Below, piece after piece: positions 1 through 5,544 of a stretch of DNA of 5,544 nucleotides. Position numbers and translations under genes: made by a program. The stretch comes from Bizionia sp. Lineage in GTDB: Bacteria > Bacteroidota > Bacteroidia > Flavobacteriales > Flavobacteriaceae. Positions within the stretch are counted from its first letter, which is position 1; each line of letters opens with the position of its first letter. The DNA lies in assembly GCA_018067115.1 (NCBI GenBank), contig JAGPVI010000187.1:1-5544 (forward strand). Reading direction: 5' to 3'. The notes beneath the pieces were generated by a model. The model saw only the letters and a list, made by a program, of their open reading frames with translations. It was not told the DNA's origin and did no database searches.

Positions 1-25
1 TATAATTTTTAAGGCTTTTATACAG

Positions 26-79
26 TACTCTTAACAAATATTTACATGTAATGAAAGCAATATAAGTTGTTTAAGAGTA
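26..79. repeat. Imperfect inverted repeat at the 3' end of the GYF_2-like gene
   Basis: The arm TACTCTTAACAA (26-37) is the reverse complement of 67-79 (TTGTTTAAGAGTA) apart from one extra T at position 70. Nine base pairs next to the outer ends are perfect (26-34 with 71-79). The right arm covers the stop codon of the leftward gene (71-73). The intervening 29 bases contain a second small perfect palindrome, TTACATGTAA (42-51). It could fold at the end of the leftward transcript, but the stem is A/T-rich and no run of U follows it directly, so a terminator role is only a guess. Confidence 0.3.
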
Positions 80-658
80 GAGTAAATCTTGAATTCGTAG
101 GCGTTTACTATAGTCGTAATCATTGACATCGCGAATAAAGCAATGCACGCTCACCGAGTTATCTTTTGTTTTTTCTACCAGCTCCTTGGCGGTAAAAGGA
201 CCAAATTCTTTAAAGTTTTCGATGTAATAAAACTCGTGTTCGTGAATGATTTTCTTAACTTTTTTTTGGTATTTCTGCTTTAAAAAACTGGTGACATCTT
301 TTATGGAGTTAACGCCGTCCTTAACTTGGCTTTCGTTAATAAATAAAGCATAATCATCTTTATCTTGATGTTCCAACACCAAGACATCTGTGTCTTTAAA
401 ATAGGCTTTAACAATGATTTTTCCGTCTTCTGTTTCTATCGAAAAAATATTCTGGAAATCTATTGTCCACGACGTTTCACTAATAACATCATCGTCTTGA
501 ATAGTGAGTATGTTTTCGTCTTTAAAAACGTAAGTGGCTTTTTTTTCGGTAATACCATTTACCAAAACCCAATTCTGATTAATAAATACGGTGTCGAAAT
601 GACTTTCGTAATTAAACGAAATAAGGTTTGGAAGAAGTTCTAAAAGAGGAGAAGGCAT
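71..658 (-). CDS. Uncharacterised protein with C-terminal GYF_2-like domain
   Basis: A 195-residue protein starting at ATG (658-656) and ending at TAA. I do not recognise a named gene. Residues about 141-193 resemble the GYF_2 (DUF4339) domain: aromatic HEFYYIEN, then FGPF at 152-155, then a helix-like AKELVEKTKDN and a closing RLRIQDLL. The tryptophan usually found after the central turn of that domain is absent, so the match is partial. Residues about 20-110 alternate short hydrophobic and polar stretches (FINQNWVLV, ATYVF, LVLEHQ, YALFIN), which suggests a beta-rich domain. Residues 118-140 are lysine-rich and probably a helix or linker. There is no signal peptide or membrane segment, so it is likely cytoplasmic. 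GYF-type domains often bind peptides, so an adaptor role is possible but is inference. It lies 94 bases downstream of the helicase on the same strand, and no TAnnTTTG element is seen in the gap, so co-transcription is plausible. Confidence 0.8.
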   Translation of the reverse strand: MPSPLLELLPNLISFNYESHFDTVFINQNWVLVNGITEKKATYVFKDENILTIQDDDVISETSWTIDFQNIFSIETEDGKIIVKAYFKDTDVLVLEHQDKDDYALFINESQVKDGVNSIKDVTSFLKQKYQKKVKKIIHEHEFYYIENFKEFGPFTAKELVEKTKDNSVSVHCFIRDVNDYDYSKRLRIQDLLYS

Positions 659-691
659 TGGTATGGCACTTATGATTCGGAATAAAAATAA

Positions 692-730
692 CGAAAAAAT
701 ATTAAATTTATTTCGAATTCTTTAAGAATT
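692..730. other. Weak A/T-rich dyads in the helicase to GYF_2-like gap
   Basis: The 94-base gap (659-752) holds two small dyads. One is 716-730, AATTCT/AGAATT with a 3-base centre. The other is 692-715, where CGAAA pairs with TTTCG, followed by a mismatch and two more A-T pairs. On the leftward transcript they come about 25 to 60 bases after the helicase stop. Both are almost entirely A-T, so they would be weak terminators at best. I list them as the only structure visible in the gap. Confidence 0.15.
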
Positions 731-752
731 TTGTGCGCATCAAAATCAATTT

Positions 753-2102
753 CTACTTTTTATTACGTTTGTTGTAATTTTTATCGCCACGTGTTTTTGG
801 CTTTTTATACTTGGCAGCAATTTTAAATTTGTAAGATCCCCCTAAGTTTTCTTTAGAGTTTTTAGCAGATCGTTCGTGGAAAGCTTCACCGCGCTCTTCT
901 AACGTTTTACGTTTATGCGGGTTGTTTCTTTCTTTTATTTGCGGACGCTCTTCTTCAATTAGCTCTGTAGAAATTTCTACCGTTTCAGGAATTTCTAAAC
1001 GCTCAATTTTCATTTGCATTAAATCTTCAATCACCTCTAAAGATTCTTGTTCTTTTTCAGTTGAAAATAAAATAGCTTCACCTTCACGCTCTGCACGACC
1101 AGTTCTACCAATTCTATGCATATAATTCTCTGGGTAGTCTGGAGTATCAAAATTAATAACGTGTGTAATATTATCAATATCAAGACCACGGGCCATTACA
1201 TCGGTAGCGACCAATATTCTATTAAACCCTTCTCTAAACTGTTCAATACTTCGCAGACGGTAATTTTGTGTTTTATTAGAATGAATGACACATAATTCAT
1301 CGTGGTAAAACTCGTCTAAACTTTCAAAAAGGCGATCGGCCATTTTCTTGTAAGCCACAAACACCAATACTTTATTATAGGTTTCTTTATCGCGAAGTAA
1401 TTCTTTTAATAAATTAAATTTTGTGTAGTAATTTGGTACATCGTAACGCGTTTGATTAATGTTTTCTAACGGCGTTCCAGAAGTAGCAATCGATACTTTC
1501 TCTGGTTGAACAAAGAAATCTGAAATAAGCTCGTCCACATCATTCGTCATTGTTGCCGAGAACATTATGTTTTGACGACGTTCTGGTAAAATATCGAAAA
1601 TATTAATTAATTGATGTCTAAACCCTAGGTCTAACATCACATCAACTTCATCAATTACTAATTTTTTAATCGATTTTAACTGTAGTACGCGGCTTAAAGC
1701 TAAATCGTATAAACGCCCAGGAGTCGCTACAATAATATCTTGACCTTGTGCTATAGCTTGCTTTTGAGTGTTAATATTCGTGCCTCCATAAACTCCAAGG
1801 ACACGCGTATTAATATATTTTGCTAGTTTTTCGATTTCGTCTACCACTTGCACCACCAATTCTCGAGTAGGTACTAAGATTAAAATACGCGGATTTTCTT
1901 GCTTAGAATACGGTAAACTTTTAAGAATAGGTAGCATATACGCAAAGGTTTTACCCGTTCCGGTTTGTGCTATTCCCACCATATCTTTTCCCCCTGCGAT
2001 TACCCCGTAAGCTTCCGCCTGTATAGGCGTTGGCGTAGAAAAGCCTAAATCGTTAAGTCCGTTATATAATGATGTGTTTAAATTTAAATCTTGAAAAGTC
2101 AC
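753..2102 (-). CDS. DEAD-box ATP-dependent RNA helicase (RhlE-like), DEVD variant
   Basis: A 449-residue superfamily 2 helicase that uses ATP to unwind short RNA duplexes, probably in ribosome assembly or RNA turnover. Visible motifs in order are: Q motif FSTPTPIQ (21-28), motif I AQTGTGKT (45-52), Ia PTREL (78-82), GG (106-107), Ib TPGR (127-130), II DEVD (151-154), III SAT (182-184), IV VLVFVAY (245-251), V ATDVMARGLD (299-308) and VI HRIGRTGR (329-336). Motif II reads DEVD, not DEAD; the two acidic residues that bind Mg-ATP are kept. After about residue 380 comes a charged, Lys/Arg-rich tail ending in NKRNKK, typical of the RNA-binding extensions of RhlE/DeaD-type enzymes. The start is GTG: reading upstream in frame, no ATG appears before a TAA six codons away, and a -7 element ends 23 bases upstream. 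It is divergent from pabB. Family assignment is secure; the subfamily name is less so. Confidence 0.96.
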   Translation of the reverse strand: MTFQDLNLNTSLYNGLNDLGFSTPTPIQAEAYGVIAGGKDMVGIAQTGTGKTFAYMLPILKSLPYSKQENPRILILVPTRELVVQVVDEIEKLAKYINTRVLGVYGGTNINTQKQAIAQGQDIIVATPGRLYDLALSRVLQLKSIKKLVIDEVDVMLDLGFRHQLINIFDILPERRQNIMFSATMTNDVDELISDFFVQPEKVSIATSGTPLENINQTRYDVPNYYTKFNLLKELLRDKETYNKVLVFVAYKKMADRLFESLDEFYHDELCVIHSNKTQNYRLRSIEQFREGFNRILVATDVMARGLDIDNITHVINFDTPDYPENYMHRIGRTGRAEREGEAILFSTEKEQESLEVIEDLMQMKIERLEIPETVEISTELIEEERPQIKERNNPHKRKTLEERGEAFHERSAKNSKENLGGSYKFKIAAKYKKPKTRGDKNYNKRNKK

Positions 2103-2125
2103 GCTTATGTATTTTAATTATGCTG

Positions 2126-2133
2126 CAAAGGTA
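2126..2133 (-). promoter_or_regulatory. Promoter -7 element of the helicase
   Basis: On the minus strand this reads TACCTTTG, an exact match to the Bacteroidetes -7 consensus TAnnTTTG. It ends 23 bases before the GTG start, giving a leader of roughly 15-20 bases rich in A and T. No TTG is found 17-23 bases further upstream, so the -33 half is missing or degenerate. Confidence 0.55.
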
Positions 2134-2314
2134 ACTTTTAAAACTTAATCTGTTTTACATAATTGCGTTTTTGGTGAAAATGCTGTTAAAAACTATTTAA
2201 AATGATAGTATGCTTTGTATTCCTTTCCATTTAAAAATGTAAACAATGCAATTTGGAAACCGTTTTCTGGCAGAAATACTGAATGGTTTTTAGCATTAAT
2301 AGCTTAATTCTTAA

Positions 2315-2322
2315 TAAATTTG
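2315..2322 (+). promoter_or_regulatory. Promoter -7 element of pabB
   Basis: TAAATTTG is an exact match to TAnnTTTG. It ends 26 bases before the TTG codon at 2349, nearly the same spacing as at the helicase gene. It lies downstream of the ATG at 2283, so a transcript begun here could not encode the longer form of PabB. No clear -33 TTG is present upstream. Confidence 0.5.
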
Positions 2323-2348
2323 CCAACAACAGTTATAAAACAGTAGCA

Positions 2349-3641
2349 TTGAGGAATAAGACGGTATATAATAAGGAGAACATTGATGCATTTAAAGGTA
2401 AACTTTTATTATGGGCTCAACAGTTTGACGATGTCGTTTGGTTAGATTCTAATAACTATACGCAGCAGTACTCAAGCTACGACGCTGTTTTAGCAGTCGA
2501 TGCTTTTACGGCCATTCAAACCGACTACCAAGAAGCCTTCAACGCTTTTAACGATTACCAAAAAATGACTAAAGATTGGATTTTTGGTTATTTAACGTAC
2601 GATTTAAAGAATGACACCGAAGCGTTAAAATCTCAGAATTATGACGGATTAGCATTTCCTGAGTTGTATTTTTTTCAGCCGAAGAAACTCTTTTTAATAA
2701 AGGGGAATACCGTCGAAACTCACTATCTAAATGCTGTTGAAGAGGAGTTAGAAGATGATTTGGTAGCGATACAAAATCAAAAAGAAAATGCAATACCTTC
2801 CGAAGCGTCAACATTAATAATGAAGCAACGCATTACGGAAACAGAGTATTATAACAAACTAAACACGCTTTTAACACACATTTACCGCGGTGATATTTAT
2901 GAGGCTAACTTTTGTCAGGAGTTTTATGCCGAAAACGCTACCATAAACCCATTAGAAACCTATTTAAAACTCAATGCCATTTCAAAACCGCCATTTGCAA
3001 CCTTCTTAAAAGCGGGCGATAAATTCTTACTATCGGCAACACCAGAGCGTTATTTAAAAAAGGAAGGCACAAAAATAATTTCGCAACCTATAAAAGGGAC
3101 TGCAAAACGAGAGCAAGACCCTATAAAAGATGATGTTTTAAAACGCAGGTTAGCGACCGATGAAAAAGAGCGTAGCGAAAATATAATGATTGTGGATTTA
3201 GTGCGTAACGATTTATCGCATACCGCAACAAAAGGTAGCGTAAAGGTTGAAGAATTGTGTAAAATATATTCTTTCGAGCAAGTGCATCAAATGATTTCTA
3301 CCGTAGTGTCAGAGGTTGATGAAAGCACAAGTCCTATTAAAATACTGCAAACAACGTTCCCAATGGGAAGTATGACGGGCGTTCCAAAAATTTCAGCTTT
3401 AACTATTATTGAAAAACTTGAAGAAACCAAACGTGGTTTGTACTCTGGAGCCGTTGGTTATATTACGCCAGAAGGCGATTTCGATTTCAATGTGGTAATA
3501 CGCAGTATTCTATATAATGAAAGCCGAAAATACGTGTCGTATTCAGTTGGTGGTGCAATTACCGCTAAAAGCAATCCTCAAAATGAGTACGAGGAGTGCC
3601 TTATTAAAGCGAAAGCGATGCGCGAAGTACTAGAAAACTAG
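2349..3641 (+). CDS. pabB: Aminodeoxychorismate synthase component I (chorismate-binding enzyme)
   Basis: Converts chorismate to 4-amino-4-deoxychorismate, using ammonia from the PabA glutaminase, on the way to p-aminobenzoate and folate. Numbered from the ATG at 2283, the N-terminal domain has VVWLDSNNY (51-59), which aligns with the LLHSG strand of E. coli PabB. The chorismate-binding domain carries PIKGT (269-273), ENIMIVDLVRNDL (299-311), MGSMTGVPKI (361-370), GLYSGAVGY (385-393) and EYEECLIKAKA (435-445). The lysine of PIKGT (K271) is the residue that marks PabB; anthranilate synthase TrpE has alanine there. The frame is open from ATG 2283 (452 residues), but I prefer TTG 2349 (430 residues, beginning LRNKTVYN): a -7 promoter element lies between the two, and flavobacterial homologues, from memory, begin MR plus a similar segment. 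No pabA or pabC is in the window. tilS follows after 86 bases. Confidence 0.93.
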   Translation: MRNKTVYNKENIDAFKGKLLLWAQQFDDVVWLDSNNYTQQYSSYDAVLAVDAFTAIQTDYQEAFNAFNDYQKMTKDWIFGYLTYDLKNDTEALKSQNYDGLAFPELYFFQPKKLFLIKGNTVETHYLNAVEEELEDDLVAIQNQKENAIPSEASTLIMKQRITETEYYNKLNTLLTHIYRGDIYEANFCQEFYAENATINPLETYLKLNAISKPPFATFLKAGDKFLLSATPERYLKKEGTKIISQPIKGTAKREQDPIKDDVLKRRLATDEKERSENIMIVDLVRNDLSHTATKGSVKVEELCKIYSFEQVHQMISTVVSEVDESTSPIKILQTTFPMGSMTGVPKISALTIIEKLEETKRGLYSGAVGYITPEGDFDFNVVIRSILYNESRKYVSYSVGGAITAKSNPQNEYEECLIKAKAMREVLEN

Positions 3642-3679
3642 TTTTGATGGTATTTAAGGTTTAATTTACAATGCTTTCT

Positions 3680-3687
3680 TACATTTG
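3680..3687 (+). promoter_or_regulatory. Promoter -7 element of tilS
   Basis: TACATTTG is an exact match to TAnnTTTG in the 86-base gap between pabB and tilS. It ends 40 bases before the GTG start, implying a leader of about 35 bases. No TTG occurs 17-23 bases upstream. It suggests tilS can be transcribed on its own as well as by read-through from pabB; no convincing terminator is seen after pabB. Confidence 0.45.
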
Positions 3688-3727
3688 TATAAGGGATTAT
3701 TAATTCTAATATTCAAAAACCCATAAC

Positions 3728-5044
3728 GTGCACAACGTCTTTAAAAACCATATTAATAAACAGCTTCCTTTTTTAAAAGACAGCCGACTACTACTTGCTA
3801 TTTCTGGTGGATTAGACAGTGTGGTGCTTGCACATTTGTGTAAAAAAGCGAATTTAAATTTCGCTTTGGCACACTGCAATTTCAATTTACGACCTGGAGA
3901 CTGTGACCAAGATGAAGCTTTTGTGGTAACACTGGCCGATGCCTTAGATGCAGAAGTGTTTGTGCAAAGCTTTGATACAAACGCGTATTCTGAGACGTAT
4001 AAAATATCGACGCAGATGGCGGCGAGAGATTTGCGTTACGCGTGGTTTAATGATTTAAAAACGTTGCTAAAATTCGATTTTGTATTAACAGCTCATCACG
4101 CCGACGATGTTCTAGAAACGGTTTTAATTAATTTATCTCGTGGCACGGGATTAGATGGTTTAACAGGGATTCCTGAAGTTAATGGCACAATTGTAAGACC
4201 ATTGTTACCTTTTTCAAGAGTAGAACTTGAAAACTACGCGAAAAAAAACAACATAGAATGGCGAGAGGATAGCAGCAATGCGTCCACAAAATACCTACGA
4301 AATAAATTGCGCCACGATATTATTCCGCAGCTAAAAGACATTAATCCACAGTTTTTAAGCAATTTCGAAAACACCTTGTCGCACTTAAAAGCGAGTCAGG
4401 CAATTGTAAACGAAAGTTTAGAATTGGTATTAAAAGAGGCGGTGATCTCTACAGATAGCACCACCACAACATTCCGTATATCTGTTTTTCAAAACCTAAA
4501 GGCTACCGAAGCCTTTTTATACGAAATTTTTAAAGATTTCGGGTTTAATAGTGGAGCTGCAATTAACGAGTTAATGCACGCGCAATCTGGTAAACAATTA
4601 CTAAGTGATTCACATATTCTTTTAAAAAATAGAGAGGAATTACTACTCACTTTAAAATCCGGGAACGATGATAAAGAGAGTATTACTATTACAGGAGGTG
4701 CCGAACGGATTAAAATAAATAGCGGGACTTTAGTTATTACGGAAGTCGATACTATAACAGAGCACAATGCAAACACTGTTTTTGTAGATAAAGACAAACT
4801 GGAGTTTCCGTTAACACTACGACAGTGGGAAAACGGTGATTACTTTTATCCTTTGGGAATGCAAGGCAAAAAAAAGCTAAGTAAATTTTTTAAAGATGAA
4901 AAACTTTCTGTTTTAGAGAAAGAAAAAGTTGAATTATTGTGCACTAACGACGCTGTTATTTGGGTGATTAATATGCGCTTGGACACTAGGTTTAAAGTGA
5001 CAGAAAAAACAACTCAGATATTGAAAATTACGTTTGAAGCATAG
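3728..5044 (+). CDS. tilS: tRNA(Ile)-lysidine synthetase TilS
   Basis: Attaches lysine to C34 of the CAU-anticodon isoleucine tRNA, using ATP, so that the tRNA reads AUA and is charged with isoleucine and not methionine. It is normally essential in bacteria. The 438-residue protein has the N-type pyrophosphatase P-loop SGGLDS (26-31), AHCNFNLR (48-55), the TAHHADDVLET segment (121-131), SRGTGLDGLTGI (137-148) and RNKLRHDIIP (191-200) in the catalytic domain. A helical linker (about 205-310) follows, then the C-terminal TilS domain with LRQWENGDYFYPLGM (364-378) and KKKLSKFFKDEK (381-392). Length is normal for the long, E. coli-like form. The start is GTG at 3728: upstream in frame a TAA (3707-3709) comes before any ATG, and the first residues (VFKNHINKQLPFLKDSRLLLA) fit the family N-terminus. 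The ade gene follows 68 bases later on the same strand. Confidence 0.97.
   Translation: MHNVFKNHINKQLPFLKDSRLLLAISGGLDSVVLAHLCKKANLNFALAHCNFNLRPGDCDQDEAFVVTLADALDAEVFVQSFDTNAYSETYKISTQMAARDLRYAWFNDLKTLLKFDFVLTAHHADDVLETVLINLSRGTGLDGLTGIPEVNGTIVRPLLPFSRVELENYAKKNNIEWREDSSNASTKYLRNKLRHDIIPQLKDINPQFLSNFENTLSHLKASQAIVNESLELVLKEAVISTDSTTTTFRISVFQNLKATEAFLYEIFKDFGFNSGAAINELMHAQSGKQLLSDSHILLKNREELLLTLKSGNDDKESITITGGAERIKINSGTLVITEVDTITEHNANTVFVDKDKLEFPLTLRQWENGDYFYPLGMQGKKKLSKFFKDEKLSVLEKEKVELLCTNDAVIWVINMRLDTRFKVTEKTTQILKITFEA
5029..5036 (+). promoter_or_regulatory. Possible -7 element for ade within the end of tilS
   Basis: TACGTTTG matches TAnnTTTG exactly and lies just before the tilS stop, 76 bases ahead of the ade ATG. 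It sits in codons for I-T-F-E, so the match may be chance; a similar exact match occurs inside ade at 5424-5431, where a promoter is unlikely. The tilS-ade gap itself (5045-5112) contains no TAnnTTTG. Confidence 0.2.
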
Positions 5045-5112
5045 CTGTCTAATCGCATTTATGCCAGCTGACATTACTTAAAAAGGGCAGCAATAACTTA
5101 ACACTACCAAAA

Positions 5113-5544
5113 ATGAAAATACAAGGGCAAATTGTAGACATACAAAATAAACGCATTTATAAAGGAGAAATTACTGTTGCAGATGGAAAAATAGCTACGA
5201 TTGAAGAGAAAGATCACGCTATTGAAACGTATATTTTACCCGGTTTTGTAGATGCACATATTCATATTGAAAGTTCTATGTTAGTGCCTAGCGAGTTTGC
5301 GAAGCTAGCAGTAACTCACGGTACAGTTTCTACGGTTTCCGATCCTCACGAAATTGCTAATGTTTTGGGCGTAAAAGGTGTGGAGTTTATGATTGAAAAC
5401 GGAAAACAAACACCATTTAAATTTAATTTTGGTGCGCCGTCCTGCGTGCCAGCAACCGACTTCGAGTCGGCAGGTGCCATTATCAATGCAGATGCGATTA
5501 AAACTTTAATGGCAAACCCCGATATAAAATACCTTGCCGAAATG
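5113..5544 (+). CDS. ade: Adenine deaminase, N-terminal part (cut by window edge)
   Basis: An open frame of 144 codons from ATG 5113 that runs off the right edge with no stop. Adenine deaminase is a metal-dependent amidohydrolase that converts adenine to hypoxanthine and ammonia in purine salvage. The visible part has the small N-terminal beta domain (MKIQGQIVDI, then GEITVADGKIATIEE), then the metal-binding segment PGFVDAHIHIESSM (43-56) with H49 and H51 as the HxH ligands, VSDPHEIANVLG (75-86), and APSCVPATDFESAGA (108-122), all characteristic of the Ade/AdeC family and not of other amidohydrolases. Family members are usually about 540-600 residues, so roughly a quarter is present. Because it shares a strand with tilS and the gap is 68 bases, it may be partly co-transcribed with it. 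The start is clear: ATG after an A-rich leader (ACACTACCAAAA). Confidence 0.95.
   Translation, partial: MKIQGQIVDIQNKRIYKGEITVADGKIATIEEKDHAIETYILPGFVDAHIHIESSMLVPSEFAKLAVTHGTVSTVSDPHEIANVLGVKGVEFMIENGKQTPFKFNFGAPSCVPATDFESAGAIINADAIKTLMANPDIKYLAEM

Noticed and set aside
365..643. Rightward 92-codon open frame opposite the GYF_2-like gene
   Set aside because: It is antisense to a longer gene, has an unlikely composition (many F, N, Y) and no leader or recognisable motif.
2264..2276. Short inverted repeat TTTCTG-G-CAGAAA in the divergent control region
   Set aside because: Six-base arms with a one-base centre are expected by chance in a region of this size, and its position relative to the promoter elements suggests no particular operator.
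2569..2814. Leftward 81-codon open frame inside pabB
   Set aside because: It lies wholly within the well-supported pabB gene and shows no domain; it is an out-of-frame shadow, as are the frames at 922-1125 and 4489-4797.
2349..3641. Anthranilate synthase component I (trpE) as the identity of the pabB gene
   Set aside because: The PIKGT motif has the lysine typical of PabB where TrpE has alanine (PIAGT), and no trp genes are adjacent.
3634..3645. Perfect 12-base palindrome AAAACTAGTTTT spanning the pabB stop codon
   Set aside because: As a hairpin it has only four A-T pairs around a 4-base loop, with no following T run. Most of it is coding sequence plus the stop, so chance is the simplest explanation.
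5424..5431. TAATTTTG, an exact -7 consensus match inside ade
   Set aside because: It is deep in coding sequence with no gene start nearby. It serves as a reminder of the chance background for this motif.

Overview
The window looks like ordinary chromosomal DNA from a member of the Bacteroidetes, most likely family Flavobacteriaceae. The reasons are the strong A+T richness, the absence of clear Shine-Dalgarno sequences before A/T-rich leaders, TAnnTTTG promoter elements of the Bacteroidetes type before several genes, and flavobacterial-looking proteins (for example a chorismate-binding enzyme immediately upstream of tilS). No mobile element, CRISPR array, tRNA or rRNA is visible, and coding density is high.

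Layout: the left half is read leftward. A GTG-started DEAD-box RNA helicase (2102 to 753) is followed, 94 bases downstream, by a small uncharacterised protein with a GYF_2-like C-terminal domain (658 to 71). A divergent control region of about 245 bases (2103-2348) separates them from the rightward genes: pabB (aminodeoxychorismate synthase component I, best start TTG at 2349, ending at 3641), tilS (tRNA-Ile lysidine synthetase, 3728-5044, GTG start), and the first 144 codons of an adenine deaminase gene, ade (5113 onward), which is cut by the window edge.

The genes are housekeeping functions: RNA remodelling, folate precursor synthesis, decoding of AUA codons, and purine salvage. Exact TAnnTTTG -7 elements precede the helicase, pabB and tilS at suitable distances, though none has a convincing -33 TTG partner. 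The pabB element lies inside the longest possible pabB reading frame, so the 22 extra N-terminal codons are probably not translated. Three of the five genes appear to use non-ATG starts.

I did not find a convincing undescribed system. The points most worth a second look are the pabB start, the DEVD variant of the helicase Walker B motif, and the unassigned GYF_2-like protein next to the helicase.
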